A DNA stretch of 64,000 bases from positions 5,820,858 through 5,884,857 of the forward strand of contig NC_087075.1 in NCBI RefSeq assembly GCF_026151205.1. Direction: 5' to 3'. Shown piece by piece: positions 26,803 to 37,635 of the stretch. Source of the DNA: Bolinopsis microptera (Eukaryota; Ctenophora; Tentaculata; Lobata; Bolinopsidae). The notes below the pieces were generated by a model, which saw only the letters and a list, made by a program, of their open reading frames with translations, had not been told where the DNA came from and ran no database searches. Numbering within the stretch: position 1 is the stretch's first letter; each line of letters opens with the position of its first letter. Position numbers and translations under genes: made by a program.

Positions 26803-27965
26803 CAGGCATGGATCCAGGGGGGGTGTGAAGGGGGTGATCACCCCCCCAGAATTTTCTAAAAACTAAATTGAGAAAAGTATTTTAGAGCATTTTAGAGCAT
26901 TTTAGAGCATGTTTTCTCTGAGGGGGGGGGGGGGTAAAGTATTTATTCATCATGTGCTTACTAGAGGCGTTAAGTAAGATGTTGCAGAGCAGCACCATAA
27001 ACTGGCACCAGGTCTGTGGCGAGGTTAGGACACTGCAAAAGATTATTGAGGGTCTGTGTGAGTCAAAGCATAAGCAGTACATTGACTCTTGTACAAAGGT
27101 AATAGAAATGATTGCAGAAGACTGCGCCATTCCTGTCAACAATGCTGACCCAATTCACAGGACTCGGATCACTGACTTCTGTGCAAAATTAACTGCTGAC
27201 TCAGAGACAACCCAAACTAGGATTAAGAAGAAGACAAAGCAGGTGTGCGGGATCGTGGGCAGATACCTCTCCGAGAGGTTCAGTGCTAGCAACATGGAGT
27301 TATTGAAAGGACTGAGCGGACTTGACCCTTCTTCATCTGATTGGCTCAATAGTCAATTTTGACATCTTGAATGCCTTGATTGAGCACTATAGTGTTCTAG
27401 GGATCAGGCCCTCGATACTTAGGGCTGAGTGCTTGAAGATGCAAATGGCAGACATTCCACCAAATCCTGCCAGCACCCCTAACATCATGAAGCTTATGGA
27501 TCTGAAGAGAACCATTGCCCCCACGAGCTGCGAAGCTGAGAGGTCTTTCAGCACTATGAATAGAGTGAAGACAGCTAAGAGATCCAAACTCTCAGATGGT
27601 AGAACAAGTGACCTGGTCCTACTTAGCCATGAAAAGGTTTTGACGAAGGCAATAGACATTAGTAAAGTTATAGACAAATTTGCAGAAAAACCCAGAAGAG
27701 TGGTTTTGAAATAATTTAACTGTTTTTTTTTTGTAACCCTACATTCTAAAATGGTTGAGATTGAACTGTTAATTAACATTGTTGTTTTACTCTAGAAACA
27801 GATTACAGAAGAAATCCCTTAATGGAAACAGCAATCGACATATATAGCGCGCGAAAAACCCCAAAAATTTTCGGGGGCTGCGCCCCCGAACCCATGCCAT
27901 GGCTGATTCGGTGGCGCTTCGCGCCACCTCACCCCCCCAAAATTTCTCAGCTGGATCCATGCCTG
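26803..27965 (+). mobile_element. hAT transposon nested in the LINE
   Basis: Perfect 15-bp terminal inverted repeats, caggcatggatccag (26803-26817) and ctggatccatgcctg (27951-27965). It is flanked by an exact 8-bp target duplication, ttaccatc, at 26795-26802 and 27966-27973. Excision of the element plus one duplication restores the LINE reading frame, which proves the insertion site. It encodes only the 3' part of a hAT transposase, so it is an internally deleted copy. Confidence 0.95.
26952..27714 (+). pseudogene. hAT transposase C-terminal remnant (dimerisation domain)
   Basis: Two overlapping frames (26952-27362 and 27322-27714) encode the C-terminal half of a hAT transposase of the ZMYM/TTF-type group. 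The second contains the hAT dimerisation signature: TIAPTSCEAERSFSTMNRVKT, then RTSDLVLLSHEK. A frameshift near 27340-27360 separates the two parts. The N-terminal zinc finger and catalytic region are missing. Confidence 0.8.
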
Positions 27966-28280
27966 TTACCATCACCTCAGCTCAATCTTTGGAATGTTTT
28001 AAAGCTTTTCTTAAAACGTACCTTTTCAAACTGTCCCCAGATGAACTTGAAAAACTTTATCGATAACTATTCTGGTCATACTTTATATTCGGTCTTTGCA
28101 TAATAAATTTAATTACCATTTTCGGGCTTTAGTATTGACGTTATATTTTCAAGCATAAGTTATCTTTTAGCTCAGTATTCATGATATTTTCTGGGATGAT
28201 TAGTTCAAACACTGCTGAGTGTAAGTTTTATCTTAAAAGCGGTGTTATTAAATTTCAATTTATTATTATTATTATAGTTA

Positions 28281-28727
28281 TAGTTAGATCATGATATTAT
28301 ATTTTGCAGTAATTTTAGCTTATACACACAATGTTGTGAATTCTAATGTTGTAAAGTTACAATATTGAATACTCTTAGACACAGTGAAAGAACGAAATTT
28401 TGAAATAAATAGATCATCAATAAAATCCACATTTCAAAATTTGATGATAAATATAAACAAATAATGTATGTAATATACTCTCAACACTGCACCAGAAACA
28501 AAAAGTTTTCAAGTAAAAACCAAACATTTTATCTAGATAATAGACGGATTGGCAACATCATATCTGAACAACCTGTTTCACAAGCAATGAGAAATGTGTT
28601 TAATAAGTACTGTACCATATCACCATATCTCTGATTGAAGTGTGGTAAACTTACTTTGTATGCCACTGTCTAAGAATTGTGTAATTTTGTATTTTCAAAT
28701 GCAATATACCATATCGTTGTGCCGGAA
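28281..28727. other. Intergenic, start of a duplicated segment
   Basis: No gene. From about 28635 ('tgaagtgtggtaaacttac') the sequence is homologous to 30858-31010, showing a local duplication about 2.2 kb apart. Confidence 0.5.
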
Positions 28728-29237
28728 CTTTTATAAGTACTGTACCATATCACCATGTCAGAGCTTAGTTTGATATGCAACACCAGCAGCACGACATAAC
28801 TTTTATAAGTACTGTACCATATCACCATGTCAGAGTTTGGTTTGATATGCAACACCAGCAGCACGACATAACTTTTATAAGTACTGTACCATATCACCAT
28901 GTCAGAGTTTAGTTTGATATTCAACACCAGCAGCACGACATAACTTTTATAAGTACTGTACCATATCACCATGTCAGAGTTTAGTTTGATATGCAACACC
29001 AGCAGCACGACATAACTTTTATAAGTACTGTACCATATCACCATGTCAGAGTTTAGTTTGATATGCAACACCAGCAGCACGACATAACTTTTATAAGTAC
29101 TGTACCATATCATTATGTCAGAGTTTAGTTTGATATGCAACACCAGCAGCACGACATAACTTTTATAAGTACTGTACCATATCACCATGTCAGAGTTTAG
29201 TTTGATATGCAACACCAGCAGCACGACATAACTTTTC
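28728..29237. repeat. 72-bp tandem repeat, seven copies
   Basis: Units run 'ttttataagtactgtaccat' to 'gcagcacgacataac', each 72 bp and over 90% alike by eye. Because 72 is a multiple of three, the minus strand carries a spurious 189-residue repeat ORF with a 24-residue period. The sequence is unrelated to the 72-bp satellite at 22-24 kb. A single related unit sits at about 30950-31000. Confidence 0.95.
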
Positions 29238-30263
29238 AAAGCTAGATAGTTTGTAAGTTAAAGTGGCGATGTCGTACACCGTTGAACAATATGTCTAATA
29301 GTTTGGACTCTGTCCTTCCTCTGGAACAAACGTTTTGTCTTTGATCCGTTCTCAGAACGTTTATTTGGGCTGTAGCAGTTGACGGTAAGGGGATGTAGTG
29401 CTCCTCCACTAATAACAGGCAAGTACTGTACTATATCCCCATATCTGAAGAATTGCTTTTGGGTATGCTGATCAATATTATGTATGCATCAGTTGTGATG
29501 ATACGTTCTTTGTTCAAGTAAAACCTGAAGCACTTTATCGCCGACACCTGTACGTTTGGACTGTCTTGTTTGCGTTTTAGAATTATATGTCGAGTTTGAA
29601 ACCTTGACTAGCGAAAGTAACCCCTTTTCAGTGAACACTTCCACAAGAGTTGATGGAAACTCCTTTACGTAAACTCAGATCAGCCGCTTCATCTTTCTCT
29701 GGTAGTCGTCTGCCGACTTTTGTGTTAGAGCCCGATCATTTATCAAATAAGTACAGAAATCGGTTAAAAGTTTCAACACATTTTCCGGATCCCAACCCAA
29801 ATCCCTTATCATCATCTGGATGGTCGGGTTAGTGGCTGTTGAAGGCGATTCCATTCTTTGATCCGTTCTCAGAACGTTTATTTGGGCTGTAGCAGTTGAC
29901 GGTAAGGGGATGTAGTGATCCTCCACGTATGTGGCTGCAGATAACGTTAAACTATTATTATTATCATTATTAGAGCATACTACTCTAGTAGCAGAGAGTA
30001 GTTGAGTGTGCACTTCAATGTCCACAATTTTTGACCACACAGGGTCTTTCATTAGGTCATTCCAAACCAAAATCATCTAGGTACCCATTTTGTATCGCTA
30101 GTCCCAGTCCTCAAGTGCCTAGTTTTAAAGATATTCACGAAAAACTGTTTTTTGGCTCATCGCAGCCGGAATTACCGTATCTCGAGCTAGAAAGGTCTTC
30201 TTCATAAAACACCATGTAAAGATAGTGTTTTGTACCGTAGAAACATTCCAGTCCACAACAAGT
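29238..30263. other. Repeat-rich stretch with one unassigned ORF
   Basis: An approximately 75-bp segment 'tttgatccgttctcagaacg' through 'ggtaaggggatgtagtg' occurs at 29340-29400 and 29857-29920. A minus-strand 133-residue ORF spans 29675-30076. Its C-terminal part (LTDFCTYLINDRALTQKSAD) faintly resembles the N-terminal helical domain of tyrosine recombinases, but there is no catalytic part. I do not assign it a function. Confidence 0.35.
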
Positions 30264-30394
30264 TTAGATGCTCATATCAACAGCAAACAGGAGAACGACG
30301 AGGAAAATTAAGCTGACTTTCAGGGCTGCTGCATCAGAGTAGTTCTGGTTGTCTCCCTGTTTACTTCCATCTTCTTCTTCACTTGTATCTTCTT
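30264..30394 (-). CDS. Possible last exon: acidic stretch plus hydrophobic C-terminus
   Basis: On the minus strand a good acceptor (aaatttccccttcag) opens a 43-codon exon. It encodes EDTSEEEDGS, a hydrophilic linker, then AAALKVSLIFLVVLLFAVDMSI and a stop. The hydrophobic end after small residues looks like a GPI-attachment signal or a C-terminal membrane anchor. No upstream exon could be linked with confidence, so the gene is unidentified. Confidence 0.35.
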
Positions 30395-31239
30395 CTGAAG
30401 GGGAAATTTAATTTAGTAAAAGATACCTTCATTCTGGAAAGATATCGGCATGATCTATTTTATATGGCTTTGACTAATTATTGCAAGACCACGAACAGAC
30501 ACAAATCTCATATTTATATCTAGGAACTATAAACAAGTAATTACAACTATTCGATTATCCTAGTTCGCTTGAATCCCGTACGTTAAACTGTTCATTTGTC
30601 TTTCAATGTTAAAAATTTAATTAAATGGGTAAGATAAAATCGAGTGCAACCGTCAAAATACTGGCACTGAAAAATTATTCATCATCCTGATGGACGATTC
30701 TCTATTTATAGGTGGAGCCTGGTATATAATAAAGTTTTTAGGACACATACAGTGCAAATAAAATATATCGTGGTAAAAACATCGAGGCAACTACTGAAAT
30801 TAAATCGATCAAGCATAATTTTATATTACGTAGATTGTTAGTTCAAAATTCTATCCTTGAAGTGTGGTAAACTTACTTTGAACACCACTGTCTAAGAATT
30901 GTGTAATTCTGTATTTTCAAATGCAATATACCATATCGTTGTGCCAGAACTTTTATAAGTACTGTACTATATCGCCATGTCAGAGCTTAGTTCGATACGT
31001 CAATTTTGTCGAACCATATTGTCCTTTCAGTAGAGTGAAAAGTTGAAGCAGACATCATGAGCGTACACCATATAGCTAATAACAGCCAAGTACTGTATTA
31101 TATCACCAAGTTTCTGCTTATCATATCATTCTGCTAAAAATATAAATTTAGGCAGTAGAACACACAATTATCTCAAGAAATTGGTATAAACAATTCGGTA
31201 TTTTATAAAATTAAATGTTTTGAACTAGAATGTGTCGAC

Positions 31240-31490
31240 AATATTAAGCTTCATTATATAGACTGAAGTGGTATCCAAGGAAGTTTCTTGAACTTTTAAC
31301 AGGTACCCCTCCTCATTTAACCCTCAATTAAGTTTCCTATCATTCGGCTGAGTCGACCAAGGAGATCACATAGCTGATAGATCCAATGGATCCTTAGCTA
31401 CTCCCTAGACTGATTTGAACCCTGAACCTCCTGCGCAGAAGGTGGATGCTGTAACTACTTTTTTTTGAAATAAATTACTAGGCCACCTAG
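31240..31490 (-). mobile_element. tRNA-derived SINE with an interrupted head
   Basis: On the minus strand, from about 31490 downward: ggtggcctagt (A-box-like), a 20-bp A-rich interruption, then agttacagcatccacc and ttctgcgcaggagg, then ggttcaaatc (B box, near 31413-31422). The pieces reconstruct a tRNA-like cloverleaf head with the insertion flanked by 'agt'. A roughly 170-bp non-tRNA body follows. The 3' boundary is uncertain. Confidence 0.45.
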
Positions 31491-31747
31491 TCCATATCAA
31501 ATCAATACTATAAATCAATTACGAGGTTACCATAACAACAATATAGATCCCCTGAGTAAAAGAATTGGTTATTGAACACTAGGCAGCAGGAACGCATCCA
31601 CCATAAACTATTTTTAATCCAAAACTTGATATACGAGGCCAACACACTGTAAACAGTGTTGCTTTTTACAAATATTTAAAAGAGGTTTAAAAGGTTTTCC
31701 TAAAAGCAACTTGTTCTCACAAATGATTCCTTGAATAATCATCTTAA

Positions 31748-33815
31748 AGGACCAGTTAACTCAAAAAAAAGTTATCCTCATATTTTGACAGATTGTGACA
31801 AATAGCAAACTGAGCAACGAGTCGAAATTCCTAAATCTCTAACTGCTCTCTAACGCGTGTAATTAGCGTTTGTATTATTTTGGCGATGACGTCATAAAGT
31901 CCCTTGCGCGCACAGAAGAGCTCGTGAGACTGTATTTTACAGGTAAAAATGGACATAATACAATGTTTCTCCCCTAAATAACTCGAAAAATAAGTGTTTT
32001 AGGGTACATGTTGCTTCATAAGTTGTATATAAACATGGCCATTCTGCACAATTTGCAATCATTCAAAAATCTGTAGGGCCTTCATAGCCCAATTTACAAG
32101 ATACCCATGATACTTTTGCATGATTTCTGGAACCGGAAATCAGTTTTTCGCCAATAACTGAAAAAGTAAGCACTTTAAGGCATCTGTTTCTTCGTAAGTC
32201 ATATATAAATATGCTAATTGCGGTTCTTTTGCACCCTGTCTAAAGACTCTATCACGATCCTATCGAAAATGGGCTCAGCACCACGCCCAAAATGGTTTTT
32301 GGCAAATTTCTCGAAGAGTAAGGATTTTAGGCCATGTGTTGCTCAGTAACTCCTATATAAACATGCATATGCCGCTTCGTTTAAGCCTATTTAGAAGTCT
32401 ACGACCTTCAGAAGCAAAGGGTCGGTTACGTTATTGGGTCAATATCGGCGTGGTCAATATGTCTCCAACCGAAAATCGTTTATTCATACTTTTGAGAAGG
32501 TCTTTGCAAAATTTCGTGAGTATACGAAAATTTGCAGGTTCAATTCCATAAATGTCCTTAAATGACTGGACTACACTAGTTTAGAGTTAACTTTAGAGAA
32601 ACTCATAAATCATTATTATCTAAAATTAAGCTGTCAGTGTCCATGATCAACCTATGGCTACAATGTTTTACATGAAAATTGAAATGTAAAAATCAGGAGT
32701 AATATAATAAGTGTATTTCTAGATTAAAGTGCTATCTCATAGTTTAAGAATTGTATAGATTAACGTATGTTGTTTAGCCATCTAAGAATCGATCGTGCCG
32801 CAATATATATGGCCAAAGAATAATAGGGTCTTGGAAATTCTATATTTGTTCAGTGGGTCGATTGACTGAACACGTTTGCACTTGGTATTTAATTTTACCA
32901 GTAGTTTATTTATGTTATGTACCTACCGATGATCATACAAGTAGGACGATAACTAGGTAAGTCACATTCAAAACACACCGCTCACCGTACACTCCGATCA
33001 GTATTACGTATACCGGGTATTTTTCAGTTCCCACGGCACCGTTCTGATAGGAGCTACTTCTACTAATGGTCCGATGGGAACGGCCGTAAAATAGCCAGAC
33101 TTCATGTCTCCTGTACTGTCTGGCACGTGTGGATTAAAGTAAGAAATTTCGCTATGCTAGAAATATAATTGCTCTCGGAACTATGTCTTTTAGGATAGCG
33201 AACCATTTGACTGCTCGCATTCTTCCGAACAACTGTAATATTATATTACAGAGTTACACTCTGATCAGCTATATTTAATATATAGCACATTATTTTGTGT
33301 ATTAGTTTCATGGACTGGGGAAAAATAATCGGTACAGTCTCCCTTCGTTTTAATGAAGCAATGAAAACAATCCAAAATTATCACATATGACATAACTTGT
33401 AATAGCAGAAACTTTCTAACCGTACATTCACCCGCCACTGTTCAAGAACTTATGTCACTGTTTAAAATCCTGACGTGAGCACTGTACATCCAATCAGCTA
33501 TTCATATAGTTAGGGTGATAGCCAAAACTATAAGGATTTTGGAGAACTAGGGAAATAGTCATAACTCTAAAATTTGAGTGAGTTACACGTGTTTTATTGA
33601 CGATGATAAACATTTGTGCATTGTATTACGCTATGCCAGCGCGCACTGAGGGACTTTATGACGTCACGCGGCCACAGCTTATTATTGCAATAACACGCGT
33701 TACACGTAAGCTAGAGAGTTGGTTCTTTCGGCGATACAAATTTTTACGAGTTTGTCACAGCTGATTTAAATCTTAGCCAAATTGGAGACTACAAATTTTT
33801 CAGTTAACTGGTCCT
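31748..33815. mobile_element. 2.07-kb non-autonomous TTAA-target DNA transposon
   Basis: Termini aggaccagttaact (31748-31761) and agttaactggtcct (33802-33815) are exact inverse copies, each flanked by TTAA (31744-31747 and 33816-33819). TTAA duplications are used by piggyBac and Kolobok elements; AGG ends favour Kolobok. The interior has three diverged repeats of about 165-180 bp, marked by 'gtaa/taact-cgaaa/gaaaa-gtaag' and 'tatataaacatgc' near 31978, 32155 and 32315. No transposase frame is visible. Confidence 0.8.
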
Positions 33816-34068
33816 TTAATAATAATTTGAAAGCTGCAAACCACATTTGTAATAGGAACATCAAATTTTTGATGTATTTCCTGTAATAACTATAGCAGTT
33901 TGTTTCCACACTCTAAGCCAATTCAAAAGAGACAAATTTGTTAATGAATCAATCTGTTACAAATCCATCCATATTTATAGCAACTGACACAGTTTTAGGG
34001 ACTACATATATCTTTACAGTTTCAAGCTAGTGAGGTGAAAAGGAAAAATCCTTCAATGCACATACATT

Positions 34069-37000
34069 ATGATACAAGGATTTTATTCGTTTAAAAACAA
34101 TTCTGTTAATAATATACTTATAAGTTTTATGGGAATATCAGCTCAACAACACCGTGTTGCAACTGGTATGTTTTCTAGGTATGTTATCATCAGTAAAAGT
34201 AATAGAGGTAACGGGGAAAATTTTTTGTCCTGTCTTCTGTCTCGTCATATGTTATGTGCTCTATTGGGTCTATTTTATTTTTATGTTATTTTGTATATAT
34301 TTTCTTTGACTATCGATGCTAATATACTCCCTAGTGCTCCCCTCCAACCTAAAATACACTCTGTACCATGTTTGAGGTCATCCATAAATCTTTACTTTAT
34401 GGTAATATTTTGTACCATTTTTCTCAGACACTTTAAACTTGTGTATAGGGGGGAGAGGGGCATTGGGACAGCCTTAGCTGCAATTTCTGTAAAATTGCTA
34501 TCTACCACAAAAACCGAACTGTCACCTACCATGTCACCGAAACAGACTGTTAAGTTACTTTTCGGTATTACCAGCAGCTGGCTTGGGGTCATGTCTAGGT
34601 GCGGTCTGGTTTTTCTATCTCTCCTTAATATTTCCCTGATAGTAATTTGTAATTGTTCCTTACTGAACCCTGGACCAAATTTATCCGTTGTTTACAATAA
34701 TATCCATGGTTTCCTAAATACCTGTGATCTAGCATCAGGAACACCACCACTAAATTTGACCAAGATACATGAATTCCATGGTTATATCTACAAACATAAG
34801 CCTCACATCATTATTCTAAACGAGACATGGCTGAAAAATTCCATTCTCAGTAATGAAGTGCTCCCTGACAAATACAAAGTATTTAGGCTTGATCGATCCT
34901 TAAGATCGCATCCAGTGGATGCAACCCAGCCCAAGAAATTCAGAAAAAACGGTGGTGGTGTTCTGATTGCCCATAGAACAGACATTGATATCTCGAGTCT
35001 AAAGTTCTCAAAGGTTAGTGTTCAAGCTGAATTATTATCCGTCATAATTAAGACTCAGTGTGGAAGAAACTTTTGCATATCTACATTCTATAGAGTAGGA
35101 ACGCTTGGCTTAGATAATTTTGAATCTTTCAAGAAACATTTTGTTACTTTAGCATCTGCCAGAAAGTTGCAAAGACACATTCTGGTAGGAGACTTTAATT
35201 TAGCTTCGATTTCCTGGCCAGATGGTCAGTCATCTTGCCAGCTACATTCTAGCTTTGTAAATTTTCTCACTGATGACCTCGGACATACACAACTTATTAG
35301 CTCCCCTACTCACAAGTCAGGCAACACCTTAGATCTTGTGTTCACTAACATTCAGAACCTTATTAAGAATGTTAAAGTTTTAGATCAAAACGAAATGTGT
35401 ATGTCCGACCACTTTTGTATAACATTTGACATTGATGTTAAGACCAAGTATATTAAGCAGCCTAAAAGAAAGATCTTTAATTATAGTAAAGGTAATTTTA
35501 GGGGCCTGAATTCTGAGTTATTTGGCATCGATTGGGATAGTATATTTGAGTGTAATGATCCTTATCTTGCCTGGAGTCGATTCAGAGGAGTTCTTGATGC
35601 AGCCTGTGACCGATGGATCCCTAAAAAGACCATTAAGTCTCAGTTCCAGCCTCCATGGTATGACTCCGAATGTGATCGTCTCCTACGAAATAAGGAGAAA
35701 TGGAGAATAAGGCATAAGGGGAGCAACTCTGAGTCTCATAAACAAAAGTTTCGTGCATTTCGAACAAAATTTAAAAATATGATGGACGAAAAAATGAGAC
35801 TCAGTGTTGAGGATGACTCCGATGATGCTCTTATCTCCAAGAAATTCTGGACCTACGTTAAGTCTAAATCAAAGTCAACCAGGATCCCTGAAACTGTTAA
35901 ATATCATAATCGCTTTCGAAACAATCCATCTGATCAAGCTGCCCTTTTTAACGAATATTTTTATGAGCAGTTTTCTCAAGAGAGCGATTATGGCATTGAT
36001 ATAGATTTTCGTGATGATTGTTTTTCCAGTCTTGTGTTTAATAGAGAAGATGTTCTGTTGATTCTTAAAAAGTTAAATCCTAACAAGGCCCCTGGCCCTG
36101 ATGGGATTCATGGGAAAGTCCTCAAAAACTGTGCCCAAAGCCTTGCATACCCACTTAGTGTTTTATTTAACCTGTCTTTCTCAAGCGGATGCATACCCCC
36201 TGATTGGAAGCTGGCACTTGTAGTACCAGTGCACAAAAAGGGTGATAAGTCTTCGGTTGAGAACTACAGGCCTATCTCGTTAACATCTCTTGTAATGAAA
36301 GTCTTTGAAAGGTGCATAAAGACTGCATTATACGCTGCATGTTCTGATCTGTTGGATGACCGACAACACGGTTTTGTTAATGAACGTTCATGCACAACCC
36401 AAATGATACCTTTCACGGACAATCTTGCACTTGCACTGAACAACAGGTCCAGGACTGATATAATATATTTTGATTTTGCGAAAGCTTTTGATAGCGTTTC
36501 GCATGACCTCATTTTAAGTAAATTAAAGAATATTTTTAAAGTCGATGGACTAATGCTTAAATTTATCAAGTCCTATCTTGAGGGGCGACAACAACAAGTA
36601 GTGATAGGAGGCCAAACGTCTTCCTCTCTACCAGTTCGGTCTGGTGTCCCTCAAGGTTCTATACTTGGCCCTCTATTGTTTGTAATATTTATAAATGACA
36701 TGTTCTCCTGTGTCTCTGAAGGCACCAATATTGCCCTTTATGCAGATGACACTAAAATTTGGAGGGAGATTCTTGGTTACCCTGACCATCACATAATCCA
36801 AAATGACATCAATAGATTGTATGATTGGTCAGTGAGAAATCGAATGAAGTTCCATCCACAAAAGTGCAAAGCCCTCTCTGTGTCCCTGCAAAGAAACGTG
36901 CTGGATAACTTGCCATTCAATACCTTCTTCTATAAACTTTCTGGAAGTGATATTGACTTTGTGCCCTCTCAGTCAGATTTAGGAGTCGCAATAAACTCCA

Positions 37001-37635
37001 GGTTTAACTGGGGTGCACAATGTAAAGCGCTTGTTTCCAAAGCTAACTCCAGACTTGGACTACTTAAGAGAACATGTCATTTCACTATTGATAAAAGGCA
37101 GAAAAGATCGTTCTATTTGGCGTTAATTAGGTCTATATTTGAACATTGTTCTGTTATATGGTCCCCTCAATCTGCAACTCATCTTCAACAGTTTGTTGCT
37201 ATCCAAAAGAGGGCTATTAAATGGATCAATGGTGAACCCTACTCCAGTTATAATGACGATAAACTTGCTACAGAGCAAAAGAAGCTAAATATTCTCCCTG
37301 TCATGCAGAAGTTTATTTATAACGATCTTATGACCTTCTATAAAATAGTGAATAGCATAATCCCAGTTTCGCTTCCTACCTATATAGTCCTATGCCGTCC
37401 AGAGGGCACCCGATACACTAGGCACAATGCTCAAATAATTGATAGGTCGGATACTTCAACTTACATGAGTACCACTGTGCCCTGCTCGGATGCCTTCCGA
37501 AATAGCTTCTTTCATAGATCTATGCTGAAATGGAATAGTCTACCAGTATGTATCCGGCAGTCAGAGCGGATTTCTACTTTTAAGGCCAATCTGATCAAGT
37601 ACCTCTGGGCTGCCGATACAGTCTGGCCAGACTAG
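34069..37635 (+). CDS. Full-length LINE ORF: endonuclease plus reverse transcriptase
   Basis: One 1188-residue open frame. After about 200 hydrophobic-rich residues of unknown role, an apurinic-type endonuclease runs from LSVVYNNIHGF (about 207). Catalytic landmarks are NETW (Glu252), GDFN (Asp375) and SDH (His448). The reverse transcriptase follows: NPNKAPGPDGIHGKVLK, YRPISLTS, YFDFAKAFDSVSH (Asp802), GVPQGSILGPLLF and ALYADDTKIW (Asp893/894). A C-terminal region typical of jockey/CR1-like elements ends the frame. No ORF1 or poly-A tail was seen nearby. The N-terminal 200 residues may be 5' UTR read-through, with the real start at a later Met. An open frame of this length implies a young insertion. 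Confidence 0.9.
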   Translation: MIQGFYSFKNNSVNNILISFMGISAQQHRVATGMFSRYVIISKSNRGNGENFLSCLLSRHMLCALLGLFYFYVILYIFSLTIDANILPSAPLQPKIHSVPCLRSSINLYFMVIFCTIFLRHFKLVYRGERGIGTALAAISVKLLSTTKTELSPTMSPKQTVKLLFGITSSWLGVMSRCGLVFLSLLNISLIVICNCSLLNPGPNLSVVYNNIHGFLNTCDLASGTPPLNLTKIHEFHGYIYKHKPHIIILNETWLKNSILSNEVLPDKYKVFRLDRSLRSHPVDATQPKKFRKNGGGVLIAHRTDIDISSLKFSKVSVQAELLSVIIKTQCGRNFCISTFYRVGTLGLDNFESFKKHFVTLASARKLQRHILVGDFNLASISWPDGQSSCQLHSSFVNFLTDDLGHTQLISSPTHKSGNTLDLVFTNIQNLIKNVKVLDQNEMCMSDHFCITFDIDVKTKYIKQPKRKIFNYSKGNFRGLNSELFGIDWDSIFECNDPYLAWSRFRGVLDAACDRWIPKKTIKSQFQPPWYDSECDRLLRNKEKWRIRHKGSNSESHKQKFRAFRTKFKNMMDEKMRLSVEDDSDDALISKKFWTYVKSKSKSTRIPETVKYHNRFRNNPSDQAALFNEYFYEQFSQESDYGIDIDFRDDCFSSLVFNREDVLLILKKLNPNKAPGPDGIHGKVLKNCAQSLAYPLSVLFNLSFSSGCIPPDWKLALVVPVHKKGDKSSVENYRPISLTSLVMKVFERCIKTALYAACSDLLDDRQHGFVNERSCTTQMIPFTDNLALALNNRSRTDIIYFDFAKAFDSVSHDLILSKLKNIFKVDGLMLKFIKSYLEGRQQQVVIGGQTSSSLPVRSGVPQGSILGPLLFVIFINDMFSCVSEGTNIALYADDTKIWREILGYPDHHIIQNDINRLYDWSVRNRMKFHPQKCKALSVSLQRNVLDNLPFNTFFYKLSGSDIDFVPSQSDLGVAINSRFNWGAQCKALVSKANSRLGLLKRTCHFTIDKRQKRSFYLALIRSIFEHCSVIWSPQSATHLQQFVAIQKRAIKWINGEPYSSYNDDKLATEQKKLNILPVMQKFIYNDLMTFYKIVNSIIPVSLPTYIVLCRPEGTRYTRHNAQIIDRSDTSTYMSTTVPCSDAFRNSFFHRSMLKWNSLPVCIRQSERISTFKANLIKYLWAADTVWPD

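Larger units (their letters stand above)
25560..28280 (+). mobile_element. L2-like LINE, 5'-truncated, split by a hAT transposon
   Basis: Reverse transcriptase homology begins at about 25560 (cagaccagtctcaaacc encodes RPVSN in a broken frame) and continues to 26802. It is interrupted by the hAT insertion at 26803-27965 and resumes at 27974, reading SAQSLECFKAFLKTYLFK before a stop at 28064-28066. The 3' UTR then ends in an (ATT)n tail near 28260-28278. The same 3' UTR and tail recur as a fragment at 51905-52080, which confirms the element end. Confidence 0.85.

Noticed and set aside
28670-29239. 189-residue minus ORF with a 24-residue repeat
   Set aside because: It is a by-product of the 72-bp tandem repeat being divisible by three.
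33010-33119. Possible minus-strand exon reading YFTAVPIGPLVEVAPI
   Set aside because: It lies inside the TTAA element, matches no family I know and cannot be linked to other exons.
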